Assembly: GCF_036985595.1 (NCBI RefSeq)
Contig: NZ_BTPU01000023.1
Location: 1 to 64,000 of the forward strand
DNA from: Vallitalea maricola
Lineage (GTDB): Bacteria > Bacillota > Clostridia > Lachnospirales > Vallitaleaceae
Length of the DNA stretch: 64,000 bases
Direction of reading: 5' to 3'
Shown one piece after another: positions 54,056 through 61,410 of the stretch. The position numbers and the translations under genes are program-made. The notes below the pieces were generated by a model, which saw only the letters and a list, made by a program, of their open reading frames with translations, had not been told where the DNA came from and did not search any database. Position 1 is the first letter of the stretch, and each line of letters begins with the position of its first letter.

Positions 54056-55027
54056 ATGAAAAACAGTAATCATGTGTTTACAAAAAGTGGAGATGGTGGA
54101 TATACAAGATTATATGATGGTACATCTGTGGATAAAGATAATATTTTCATAGATACCAATGGTAATTTTGATGAACTAACGTCCTATATTGGTCTTGTAA
54201 AAGCTGGTTTAGATGATGTAACGATAATAGAGCAGTTAGAAAAAATACAGAATAGACTTATTGCTTTGATGGGTATTATAGCTGGACTTGAAGATAGAGA
54301 AACTGGATTAGCAGAAGAGTTGAATTCCTTGGAAAAATGGATTGTTGAATATGAGGGTAAATATCCTAAGCAAAAGAAATTCATTCTACCAGGAAAAACT
54401 AGATTATCGGCTCAGATTGATGTTGCAAGGACAATTTGCAGACGTGCTGAGAGAGGTTTAGTGAAGTCTTATAGAGAGAGACAGTTGGATAAAGATTATC
54501 TGAAATATGTTAACAGGTTGTCAGATTATCTATATGTATTAGCAAGATATCAGGAGTTTAATCAGGTGATTATGGAAAAAGTTAAGGATGTACTAGGTAG
54601 CATTTCAAGTAAAGTAAGAGTTTCAGAAAAAGGTATTAATCTAGAACAGGCTAAAGAGCTTATAGAGAGAGTTAAGGACAGGGCTAAAGAGATAGATTTG
54701 AATGTTGTAATAGCTGTAGTCAATAAAGAAGGTAATCCTATTGCAGTCAATGTGATGGATGATGCGTATATAGCAAGTTATGATATTGCTCTTAATAAAG
54801 CTTTTACTTCTGTAAGTTTGAAGATGAGCACACATGAACTTAGTAAGTTAGCACAGCCTAATGGTCCTTTATATGGTATTCAAGATACTAATAATGGCAG
54901 GATTGTTATATTTGGTGGAGGAACTTTGTTGTTACATGATGGTGAGATCATTGGTGGTCTTGGTGTTAGTGGAGGAAGTGCTGAGGAAGATACCATGCTA
55001 GCTGATTATGGAGCTTCAGTAATATAA
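54056..55027 (+). CDS. pduO: PduO-type ATP:cob(I)alamin adenosyltransferase with GlcG-like C-terminal domain
   Basis: A 323-residue fusion, ATG 54056 after AAAGGA. Residues 1-185 are the adenosyltransferase: VFTKSGDGGYTRLYDGT, NFDELTSYIGLVKA, ILPGKTRLSAQIDVARTICRRAER and YVNRLSDYLYVLAR. Residues about 195-323 are a DUF336/GlcG domain (LEQAKELIERVKDRAKEIDLNVVIAVVNKEGNPIA, LGVSGGSAEEDTMLADYG), as in Salmonella PduO. It makes coenzyme B12 for the dehydratase, here without PduS beside it. Confidence 0.94.
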   Translation: MKNSNHVFTKSGDGGYTRLYDGTSVDKDNIFIDTNGNFDELTSYIGLVKAGLDDVTIIEQLEKIQNRLIALMGIIAGLEDRETGLAEELNSLEKWIVEYEGKYPKQKKFILPGKTRLSAQIDVARTICRRAERGLVKSYRERQLDKDYLKYVNRLSDYLYVLARYQEFNQVIMEKVKDVLGSISSKVRVSEKGINLEQAKELIERVKDRAKEIDLNVVIAVVNKEGNPIAVNVMDDAYIASYDIALNKAFTSVSLKMSTHELSKLAQPNGPLYGIQDTNNGRIVIFGGGTLLLHDGEIIGGLGVSGGSAEEDTMLADYGASVI

Positions 55028-55043
55028 GTTGGATTGGAAATAT

Positions 55044-55091
55044 TTGAACTTATTGAAAGTTTTATAGATAGCTAAGTTCAATATATATAGA
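55044..55091 (+). repeat. Intercistronic hairpin repeat ahead of pduP
   Basis: TTGAACTTA (55044-55052) pairs with TAAGTTCAA (55073-55081). The stretch TAAGTTCAATATATATAGA (55073-55091) recurs exactly at 60646-60664 before the pduT-like gene, and that copy's stem keeps pairing through a G-U pair. Confidence 0.65.
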
Positions 55092-55154
55092 GCAAGATGT
55101 ATAGAAATATAAGACATTATAAGATACTTAAAATAAGGAAGGAGTGTGGATTAA

Positions 55155-56561
55155 GTGGTAAACAACGTTGATATTGAGTCTATTGTCAAGAGTGTTATTG
55201 CTAATATGAGTAACACGGGTACCACACAGGAAAGCAGCAATTCTTCATATGGTATTTTTGAGAATATGGAAGATGCTATCAATGCTAGTATCAAGACTCA
55301 AAGAAAAGTTAGACAATTACCTCTTGAATTTAGAGAAAAGATTATAGCGAACATAAGAAAAAAGACCATGGAGAATGCTGAGACAATGGCAGAGATGGGT
55401 GTAAAAGAAACTGGAATGGGTCGTGTTGGCGACAAAATATTAAAGCACAAATTAGTTGCTGAAAAAACACCTGGAACTGAGGATATTAAAACTGTTGCTT
55501 GGTCAGGAGATAGAGGACTTACTTTGGTTGAACAAGGACCATTTGGTGTTATAGGAGCAATTACTCCATCTACTAATTCAAGTGAAACTGTTATATGTAA
55601 TACCATAGGAATGCTTTCAGGTGGTAATACAGTAGTATTCAATCCACATCCAGGAGCCATAGGAGTTTCTAATTATGCGGTGGAATTAGTTAATAAAGCA
55701 TCTGTGGAAGTTGGGGGACCTAATTATATAGCATGTTCCGTTAAGAAACCAACTCTTCAAAGTGCAGATATTATGTTTAAGCATAAAAGTATTGGACTTC
55801 TAGTTGCAACAGGAGGACCTGGAGTAGTGACAGCAGTTTTATCATCTGGTAAGAGAGCTATTGGAGCTGGAGCAGGTAATCCACCAGTAGTTGTTGATGA
55901 AACAGCTGATATCAAAAAAGCGGCTTATGACATATTTAACGGAGCAACTTTTGATAATAACTTACCATGTATAGCAGAAAAAGAAGTCGTAGTAGTGGAA
56001 GAGGTTGCAGATGAGTTGATTTATTACATGGAAGAAGCTGGAAGCTATAAGATTGAAGGCGATGAAATTGATAGATTGACTAATACAGTATTAATTGATA
56101 AAAACGGTAAGACTGTTCTTAATAGACAATATGTAGGAAAAGATGCTAGATATATACTTGATGCTATTGGAATTACAGTAGATGAAAATATCAAGTGTAT
56201 CATATTTGAAGCAGATGAAAATCACCCATTGGTAATAGAAGAGCTTATGATGCCAATTCTTGGAATTGTAAGAGTAAGTGATGTAGATAAGGCTATTGAT
56301 TTAGCAGTTGAGCTTGAACATGGTAATAGACATTCGGCTCATATGCATTCTAAGAATGTTGATAACCTAACTAAATATGGAAAATTGATTGATACAGCAA
56401 TTTTCGTAAAGAATGCACCTTCATATGCAGCATTAGGATTCGGTGGAGAAGGATATTGTACATTTACAATAGCAAGTAGAACAGGTGAAGGACTTACTTC
56501 AGCAAGTTCATTTACCAAGAAAAGAAGATGCGTCATGGCAGAGAGTTTATGTATTAGATAA
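55155..56561 (+). CDS. pduP: CoA-acylating propionaldehyde dehydrogenase with N-terminal encapsulation peptide
   Basis: GTG 55155 is about 10 nt after AAGGAAGGAG. The 468-residue aldehyde dehydrogenase has an N-terminal amphipathic helix (VDIESIVKSVIANMS) and flexible linker for targeting. The ALDH fold follows: RKVRQLPLEFREKII, GPFGVIGAITPSTNSSETVICN, catalytic Cys272 in NNLPCIAEKEVVV and the FGGEGYCTFTIASRTGEGLTSA ending of PduP/EutE. It oxidises propionaldehyde to propionyl-CoA with NAD+. The targeting helix is nearly the same as that of the next gene's product. Confidence 0.95.
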   Translation: MVNNVDIESIVKSVIANMSNTGTTQESSNSSYGIFENMEDAINASIKTQRKVRQLPLEFREKIIANIRKKTMENAETMAEMGVKETGMGRVGDKILKHKLVAEKTPGTEDIKTVAWSGDRGLTLVEQGPFGVIGAITPSTNSSETVICNTIGMLSGGNTVVFNPHPGAIGVSNYAVELVNKASVEVGGPNYIACSVKKPTLQSADIMFKHKSIGLLVATGGPGVVTAVLSSGKRAIGAGAGNPPVVVDETADIKKAAYDIFNGATFDNNLPCIAEKEVVVVEEVADELIYYMEEAGSYKIEGDEIDRLTNTVLIDKNGKTVLNRQYVGKDARYILDAIGITVDENIKCIIFEADENHPLVIEELMMPILGIVRVSDVDKAIDLAVELEHGNRHSAHMHSKNVDNLTKYGKLIDTAIFVKNAPSYAALGFGGEGYCTFTIASRTGEGLTSASSFTKKRRCVMAESLCIR

Positions 56562-56589
56562 AAAATATTAAGAGAGGAGTTATTAGAAG

Positions 56590-57801
56590 ATGGAAATAAA
56601 TAATATTGATATTGAATCCATTGTTAAACAGGTAATAAGTGAAGTGGCTGGTAATGATAAAGGAACAAAAGTAGAAACTACTGCAACTAAATCAGTTATA
56701 CCAAAAACAGCCAAAGTAGCTATGTTAACAAGTAAGAAAAACATTGAAGTGAAAGAATTTGAAATACCTAATATCAGTGATGATGAAATGCTTATTAGAG
56801 TAGAAGGTTGTGGTATCTGTGGTACTGATGTACATGAATACAAGAATGATCCATTCTCATTGATACCAGTTGTTTTAGGACATGAGGGAACTGGCGAAAT
56901 AGTTAAGATTGGTAAAAATATTAGCAGAGATACTGTAGGTAATCCTATAGGAATTGGGGATAAAATTGTGACATGTACAATTCCTTGTGGAGAATGTGAT
57001 AATTGCCTTACAATGCCTGATAGAGACAACCTATGTGAGAATTCAGGTATCTACGGACTTATTCCTGATGATGATAAGAAATTCAATGGATGGTTCGGTG
57101 AATATTTGATTATAAGAAATGGTTCTACATATTTTAAAGTAAATGATATGGATTTGAAGACAAGAATGCTTATTGAACCAGCAGCAGTTGCAGTTCATGC
57201 AGTAGAAAGAGCTAAGACAACAGGATTACTTTCATTTAATAGTAAAGTGCTTATTCAAGGTTGTGGACCTATCGGTTTGATGGTAATGGCTGTCATCCGT
57301 ACTATGGGTGTTGAAAACATAATAGCAGTTGATGGAGATACTAAACGTCTTGATATGGCAAAAAGATTAGGTGCAAAACACACAGTTAATTTCAGACATT
57401 ATAAAGATAGTGAACAATTGAAACTCAGAATAAAAGAGATTACTGGAATGGGTGCAGATTTTGCTTTCCAATGTACTGGTGTACCACAAGCGGCAGCTAA
57501 CATATGGAGTTTTGTTAAACGTGGTGGAGGTTTATGTGAAGTTGGATTCTTCGTAGACAATGGTAATTGTTCAATCAACCCTCACTTTGATATATGTAAC
57601 AAAGAAATCACTGCAGTAGGTTCATGGGTATATAAAGTATCAGATTATCCAATTACTCTAGATTTCTTGAGAAGAGCAAAAGGAATTGATTTACCGATTA
57701 CAGATCTTATTACACATGAATATCCACTTGATAAACTTAATGAAGCAATGGATACCAATATGAAACAAGCTGGAATCAAGATAGCTTATGTCAATAAGTA
57801 A
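56590..57801 (+). CDS. Zinc-dependent MDR alcohol dehydrogenase with PduP-like encapsulation peptide
   Basis: A 403-residue protein, ATG 56590 after GAGGAG. Residues about 5-20 (NIDIESIVKQVISEVAG) closely copy the PduP targeting helix, followed by a Thr/Lys-rich linker. From residue ~38 it is a medium-chain zinc dehydrogenase: catalytic-zinc Cys77 in GCGICGTDVHEY, VVLGHEGTGEIVKIG, the structural-zinc cysteines in PCGECDNC, and the nucleotide-binding GCGPIGLMVMAV. It replaces the iron-type PduQ usually found here. It could reduce propionaldehyde to propanol and/or lactaldehyde to propanediol, recycling NADH inside the compartment. Confidence 0.9.
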   Translation: MEINNIDIESIVKQVISEVAGNDKGTKVETTATKSVIPKTAKVAMLTSKKNIEVKEFEIPNISDDEMLIRVEGCGICGTDVHEYKNDPFSLIPVVLGHEGTGEIVKIGKNISRDTVGNPIGIGDKIVTCTIPCGECDNCLTMPDRDNLCENSGIYGLIPDDDKKFNGWFGEYLIIRNGSTYFKVNDMDLKTRMLIEPAAVAVHAVERAKTTGLLSFNSKVLIQGCGPIGLMVMAVIRTMGVENIIAVDGDTKRLDMAKRLGAKHTVNFRHYKDSEQLKLRIKEITGMGADFAFQCTGVPQAAANIWSFVKRGGGLCEVGFFVDNGNCSINPHFDICNKEITAVGSWVYKVSDYPITLDFLRRAKGIDLPITDLITHEYPLDKLNEAMDTNMKQAGIKIAYVNK

Positions 57802-57834
57802 GATGACTCTTAGTAATATGAAAGGAATGTTTCT

Positions 57835-58146
57835 ATGAATCAAGCAGTAGGACTTATAGAAGTTTTTGGATTAGTTGCAGGTTTTGTAGCAGCTGACGCA
57901 GCATGCAAAGCTGGTAATGTTACTATACAGTCATTTGATAAGAATAAACCTCTAAATGCTGATAAACTACCTGTTCCATTGTTGGTATGTTTGAAAATCC
58001 GTGGTGGAATTGATGATGTAAAAGCGGCATTGGAAGCTGCTGAAGAAGCAGCCAATAATCTTACTGGTGTATATTCAAAACATATGATAGCTAGACCAAC
58101 TGAGGAAACAGAAAAAATGTTAGGACTTAATTGTCTAAAAGGTTAG
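57835..58146 (+). CDS. BMC-H shell protein (with loop insertion)
   Basis: A 103-residue single-BMC-domain protein, ATG 57835 after AAAGGA. It opens AVGLIEVFGLVAGFVAADAACKAGNVTI and continues CLKIRGGIDDVKAALEAAEEAA and HMIARP, the hexameric shell fold. An extra ~8 residues (NKPLNADKLP) sit where the pore loop would be, so the usual GSG pore is altered. It may form a shell facet with a different pore from the PduA/J-like proteins that follow. Confidence 0.9.
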   Translation: MNQAVGLIEVFGLVAGFVAADAACKAGNVTIQSFDKNKPLNADKLPVPLLVCLKIRGGIDDVKAALEAAEEAANNLTGVYSKHMIARPTEETEKMLGLNCLKG

Positions 58147-58216
58147 ATTGATTTAATAAGTAAACAAGAATATTAATCATAGAAAATAATAAATCAAAAA
58201 CAAGGAGGAAATTATT

Positions 58217-58492
58217 ATGCAAGAAGCATTAGGTATGGTAGAAACAAGAGGATTGGTAGCAGCTATTGAAGCGGCTGACGCAATGGTAAAGGCAGCAGAT
58301 GTTGTTTTAATAGGAACTGAGAAGATTGGTTCAGGACTTGTAAGTGTTATGGTAAGAGGAGATGTAGGAGCAGTTAAGGCAGCTACAGAAGTTGGTTCAT
58401 CTGCAGCATCAAGATTAGGTGAATTAGTGGCAGTTCATGTAATACCAAGACCACATACAGACATTGAAAAAATACTACCAAGTATTAATTAA
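58217..58492 (+). CDS. pduA: BMC-H shell protein, PduA/PduJ type
   Basis: A 91-residue hexamer-forming shell protein, ATG 58217 after AAGGAGG. It matches PduA/PduJ closely: ALGMVETRGLVAAIEAADAMVKAADV, the pore segment TEKIGSGLVSVMVRGDVGAVKAA and VAVHVIPRPH. About nine of ten residues are the same as the BMC domain at 59173-59445, a recent-looking duplication like PduA and PduJ. Whether it is the A or J equivalent cannot be decided. Confidence 0.94.
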   Translation: MQEALGMVETRGLVAAIEAADAMVKAADVVLIGTEKIGSGLVSVMVRGDVGAVKAATEVGSSAASRLGELVAVHVIPRPHTDIEKILPSIN

Positions 58493-58550
58493 TTTTGATT
58501 GATAACCCAGTCAAATATATCGGACTTGAGGGACCCACAAATTGGTTATG

Positions 58551-58599
58551 GTGTCAAAAGTATAATTTTAATTATATAGGGTAAGATTGCTTTTGACAC
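58551..58599 (+). repeat. Intercistronic hairpin between shell genes
   Basis: GTGTCAAAAG (58551-58560) pairs perfectly with CTTTTGACAC (58590-58599), extended by G-U and A-U pairs. There is no T-run, so it looks like an mRNA stability or processing element rather than a terminator. Confidence 0.5.
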
Positions 58600-58643
58600 T
58601 ATGACATAAATTCAAGTTTGATATATAGAAAGGAAGAAAAATA

Positions 58644-58943
58644 GTGAAGGCTTTAGGCTTAGTTGAAATATCAGGATTAGTGCCTGCAATAAATGCATTA
58701 GATGGTATGTTGAAAACTGCTGATGTAGAATTTGTGACATGGGAAAAGAAATTAGGTGGAAGGCTTGTAACTATTATTGTGACAGGAACAGTCTCATCTG
58801 TCTCAGAAGCTGTTGACTATGTGGCAAATATGAAAGATATCAAGTTGGCAGCTCATGCAGTTATTCCCAGTCCTCATGAAGAATTGGATAAATTGATTAA
58901 AATGAGTACTGAGAAATATAAATACTTGAATGGTGGTGAATAA
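58644..58943 (+). CDS. BMC-H shell protein, divergent
   Basis: GTG 58644 follows AAAGGAAG. The 99-residue protein has the BMC fold (KALGLVEISGLVPAINALDGMLKTADVEF, WEKKLGGRLVTIIVTGTVSSVSEAV, HAVIPSPHEELDKL) and a ~15-residue tail. The pore-loop text KKLGGR differs from the KIGSGL of the PduA-like genes, and the family residue after the loop is changed, so it is a distinct facet protein, perhaps like PduK without its tail domain. The following ORF overlaps it by 14 bases. Confidence 0.88.
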   Translation: MKALGLVEISGLVPAINALDGMLKTADVEFVTWEKKLGGRLVTIIVTGTVSSVSEAVDYVANMKDIKLAAHAVIPSPHEELDKLIKMSTEKYKYLNGGE

Positions 58944-59445
58944 GCCAGAAGTTATGGAAAATGAAGAAAAAGTTGTAGATAAAACAGTAGTCATGGAAGA
59001 GGAAAAGTTAGTAGACAAACCTGAAGAAAAGAAAGACAAGAAACCAGAAGAAAAGAAAACAAAGAATACTCGTAAGACAAGAAATACTAAGAAAAAATCA
59101 GCTACAAAAGAAACTATTACTGAAGAAATAAAATCTGAGAATATTATTAAAACCAATAAGGAGGAAATTAGAATGGAAGCTTTAGGAATGATAGAAACAA
59201 GAGGTTTAGTAGCAGCAATCGAGGCAGCAGATGCAATGGTGAAAGCAGCTAATGTTACATTAATAGGAACTGAAAAAATCGGTTCAGGACTTGTAAGTGT
59301 TATGGTAAGAGGAGATGTAGGAGCAGTTAAAGCTGCAACTGAAACAGGTTCACAGGCAGCATCAAGATTAGGAGAATTAGTAGCAGTTCATGTAATACCA
59401 AGACCACATGGTGATGTAAGTAAAATTTTACCAAGCATAAAATAG
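58930..59445 (+). CDS. BMC-H shell protein with Lys/Glu-rich N-terminal extension
   Basis: The open frame encodes up to 171 residues. The first ~80 are a low-complexity charged segment (KPEEKKDKKPEEKKTKNTRKT and similar), rich in Lys, Glu and Thr. The last 90 are a complete PduJ-like BMC domain. The upstream start is uncertain: ATG 58930, GTG 58933/58936 and ATG 58954 have only weak GGTGG sites, and translation may depend on coupling with the overlapping upstream shell gene. A much stronger internal start lies at 59173, so two products are likely. The extension could bind RNA, cargo or other shell parts; this is not known. Confidence 0.6.
   Translation: MVVNKPEVMENEEKVVDKTVVMEEEKLVDKPEEKKDKKPEEKKTKNTRKTRNTKKKSATKETITEEIKSENIIKTNKEEIRMEALGMIETRGLVAAIEAADAMVKAANVTLIGTEKIGSGLVSVMVRGDVGAVKAATETGSQAASRLGELVAVHVIPRPHGDVSKILPSIK
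59173..59445 (+). CDS. pduJ: BMC-H shell protein, PduJ/PduA type, from internal start
   Basis: ATG 59173 is preceded by AATAAGGAGGAAATTAGA, an almost perfect ribosome site, inside the longer frame that begins near 58930. It encodes a standard 90-residue hexameric shell protein (EALGMIETRGLVAAIEAADAMVKAANV, EKIGSGLVSVMVRGDVGAVKAA, HVIPRPHGDVSKILPS) almost identical to the protein at 58217. The stand-alone product is probably the main one, with the extended form as a minor variant. Confidence 0.88.
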   Translation: MEALGMIETRGLVAAIEAADAMVKAANVTLIGTEKIGSGLVSVMVRGDVGAVKAATETGSQAASRLGELVAVHVIPRPHGDVSKILPSIK

Positions 59446-59547
59446 TCTTAGGTATAAATTTTAATATCTGACAGAACTTGAATGATAGACTTGAGTTATA
59501 CGTAAAACTTTCATAGGTTTTAAGAAAGTGAAAGGAATTGATGTAGC

Positions 59548-60177
59548 GTGGATCAATCAGCATTAGTTGATTTAATATCAAAAAAAGTGTTAGAACAAAT
59601 TAACCAGACAAAGGGTGGTATTCCAGTAGGTGTGTCCGCTAGACATGTACATCTAAGCAGAGAAGATGTTGATAGACTATTTGGAAAAGGTTATGAGCTG
59701 ACACCTATTAAAGAGTTGATGGGTGGTCAATATGCAGCAAAAGAAACAGTAACGATTGTCGGAACGAAACTTAGACCTATTGAGAATGTTAGAGTACTTG
59801 GACCTATTCGTCCAAAGACTCAGGTTGAAGTATCTAAAACTGATGCTGTGAGACTTGGACTCAATCCTCCTGTAAAACCTTCTGGTGAACTTGATAATGC
59901 GGCACCAATTACCATAGTTGGACCTAAGGGTGCCATATCATTAGATAATGCCTGTATTATAGCTATGAGACATATACATATGTCACCTAAGGATGCTGTA
60001 GATTATTGTGTAAAAGATAAACAAATTGTAAAAGTGAGAGTATCTAGTGACAGAGGTGGTATGTTGACTAACGTATTAGTTCGTGTTCATGATACATACA
60101 CATTGCAGATGCATATTGATACTGACGAGGCAAATGCACTTAGTATCAAGTGTAATGATAGCGTTGAAATTGTATAA
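59548..60177 (+). CDS. pduL: Phosphate propanoyltransferase with N-terminal encapsulation peptide
   Basis: GTG 59548 follows AAAGGA at 11-nt spacing. The 209-residue protein begins with an amphipathic helix (ALVDLISKKVLEQI) for targeting. The PduL fold follows, with its two zinc-binding regions GVSARHVHLSREDVDRLFGKG and AMRHIHMSPKDA. It converts propionyl-CoA and phosphate to propionyl phosphate, regenerating CoA in the lumen. A hairpin without a T-run follows the stop at 60187-60230. Confidence 0.95.
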   Translation: MDQSALVDLISKKVLEQINQTKGGIPVGVSARHVHLSREDVDRLFGKGYELTPIKELMGGQYAAKETVTIVGTKLRPIENVRVLGPIRPKTQVEVSKTDAVRLGLNPPVKPSGELDNAAPITIVGPKGAISLDNACIIAMRHIHMSPKDAVDYCVKDKQIVKVRVSSDRGGMLTNVLVRVHDTYTLQMHIDTDEANALSIKCNDSVEIV

Positions 60178-60186
60178 ATAATATAA

Positions 60187-60230
60187 TTTTCTAAGGAAAT
60201 GACAGTGTACAATGTTATTTCCTTAGAAAA
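60187..60230. repeat. 14-bp intercistronic hairpin after pduL
   Basis: TTTTCTAAGGAAAT (60187-60200) pairs perfectly with ATTTCCTTAGAAAA (60217-60230). On the plus strand it is followed by A residues, so it is not a forward terminator. Confidence 0.55.
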
Positions 60231-60234
60231 AAAT

Positions 60235-60287
60235 GAGTCAGGGGTATAGTGTTATAATCACTTGCCTTACTCTGAGAAGCGATCGGT
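60235..60287. repeat. Invariant-loop element, copy 2, lacking its 3' arm
   Basis: It aligns with 51719-51770: GAGTCAGGG, a variable arm (TATAGTGTTATAATCAC against TAAAGTGTTACAATCAC), then 31 identical bases through GCGATCGGT (60257-60287). The expected 3' arm is absent, so this copy cannot form the outer stem; it looks truncated. It lies 41 bases before pduN. Confidence 0.7.
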
Positions 60288-60328
60288 AGTTAGAGTATGA
60301 TAAATAGTCATAAGTAGGTGAATATAAA

Positions 60329-60598
60329 ATGATAGTTGGTAAGGTAATAGGTACATTGGTTTCAACTAGAAAATTGAATAATCTGGTTGGAAGCAAATTT
60401 TTGATTATTGAGAGTGCATCTAATATGGGGACAGACAAGAGAATAGTTGCGGTAGATCAAGTTGGTGCAGGTATCGGTGATTATGTTCTAGTGGCATTGG
60501 GAAGTGCTGCAAGGATAGGGGCAACAAGAGAGGCATCTATTGATGCGGCAGTCGTTGGAATAATTGATGATGAAAACGATATAATAGATAAACTATGA
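60329..60598 (+). CDS. pduN: BMC pentameric vertex protein (EutN/CcmL family)
   Basis: An 89-residue protein, ATG 60329 after AGTAGGTG. It matches the pentamer fold: MIVGKVIGTLVSTRKLNNLVGSKFLII, then GAGIGDYVLVALGSAAR and IDAAVVGIIDDEND. Five copies close each vertex of the polyhedral shell. It is the only vertex gene seen in the locus. Confidence 0.94.
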   Translation: MIVGKVIGTLVSTRKLNNLVGSKFLIIESASNMGTDKRIVAVDQVGAGIGDYVLVALGSAARIGATREASIDAAVVGIIDDENDIIDKL

Positions 60599-60617
60599 TT
60601 GGATCAAGGAAAATATG

Positions 60618-60664
60618 TTGAATTTATTGAAATGAATTAGATGTTTAAGTTCAATATATATAGA
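60618..60664 (+). repeat. Intercistronic hairpin repeat ahead of the pduT-like gene
   Basis: TTGAATTTA (60618-60626) pairs with TAAGTTCAA (60646-60654) through one G-U pair. Bases 60646-60664 repeat exactly the 19 bases at 55073-55091. Confidence 0.65.
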
Positions 60665-60691
60665 TATTATTGAAGTACTGAGGTGGTAATA

Positions 60692-61240
60692 ATGGATTAT
60701 GCTCTAGGTATGGTTGAATTTAAGAATATTGCCATGGGTATAACTGTAACGGATTTGATGGTAAAAGCTGCAAATGTTAGTATTGTAAAGTCGTTGATAA
60801 CATGTCCCGGAAAGTATATGGTCATTATACGCGGTAAATTAAGTGCAGTGAATGCGGCTATTGATAAGAGTAAAGAGTATGAAGAACTTATGTCAGATTA
60901 TTTTATATTAGGTAATCCCCATGAGAGTATTTTTAATGCATTTGATGGTAAATACGAAATAAATAAAGATGAAGCAATGGGTATTATAGAAACTTCTAAT
61001 GTGCCATGCCTTATTGAAGCTACCGATATGATAGCTAAGACAGCAAGGTGTTACATATTGAAGATAAAGATGGCAAGAGAACTTGGCGGAAAAGCATTAG
61101 TATTATTTGCAGGTGAAGTAGCTGCTGTTGAAGCATCTTCAAAAGCTGCAATAAGATATGTAACTGAAAAAGACAAATTGATTAGTCATTCAATAATAGC
61201 AAGTCCTGATCCTATGATATGGGATGCTATCATTAAATAA
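60692..61240 (+). CDS. pduT: BMC-T (tandem-domain) shell protein, PduT type
   Basis: ATG 60692 is 5 nt after AGGTGG (GTG 60683 lies within it). The 182-residue protein has two BMC domains: MDYALGMVEFKNIAMGITVTDLMVKAANV and DEAMGIIETSNVPCLIEATDMIAKTARC. The text ITCPGKYMVII places Cys38 at the position that binds the pore 4Fe-4S cluster in Salmonella PduT, so a redox-active trimer is likely. It is the only BMC-T seen; no PduB is present. It is the last gene of the compartment operon. Confidence 0.9.
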   Translation: MDYALGMVEFKNIAMGITVTDLMVKAANVSIVKSLITCPGKYMVIIRGKLSAVNAAIDKSKEYEELMSDYFILGNPHESIFNAFDGKYEINKDEAMGIIETSNVPCLIEATDMIAKTARCYILKIKMARELGGKALVLFAGEVAAVEASSKAAIRYVTEKDKLISHSIIASPDPMIWDAIIK

Positions 61241-61254
61241 TATATAGGTATGTA

Positions 61255-61287
61255 GTCACTGGATTAGTTCAGTGGCTTTTTTTATTT
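61255..61287 (+). terminator. Intrinsic terminator of the BMC operon
   Basis: GTCACTG (61255-61261) pairs with CAGTGGC (61270-61276) and is followed by TTTTTTTATTT, 14 bases after the pduT-like stop. Confidence 0.85.
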
Positions 61288-61410
61288 GGTAGACTCACAA
61301 ATCGGTTTATGTTAATAATATATAAATTCTTGCTCATTGAAGACATTCTAAAATTCTAGTGTTTTATATAAAATATGGGTAACAAATATTTTATGAAAGC
61401 AGGGATGTAT

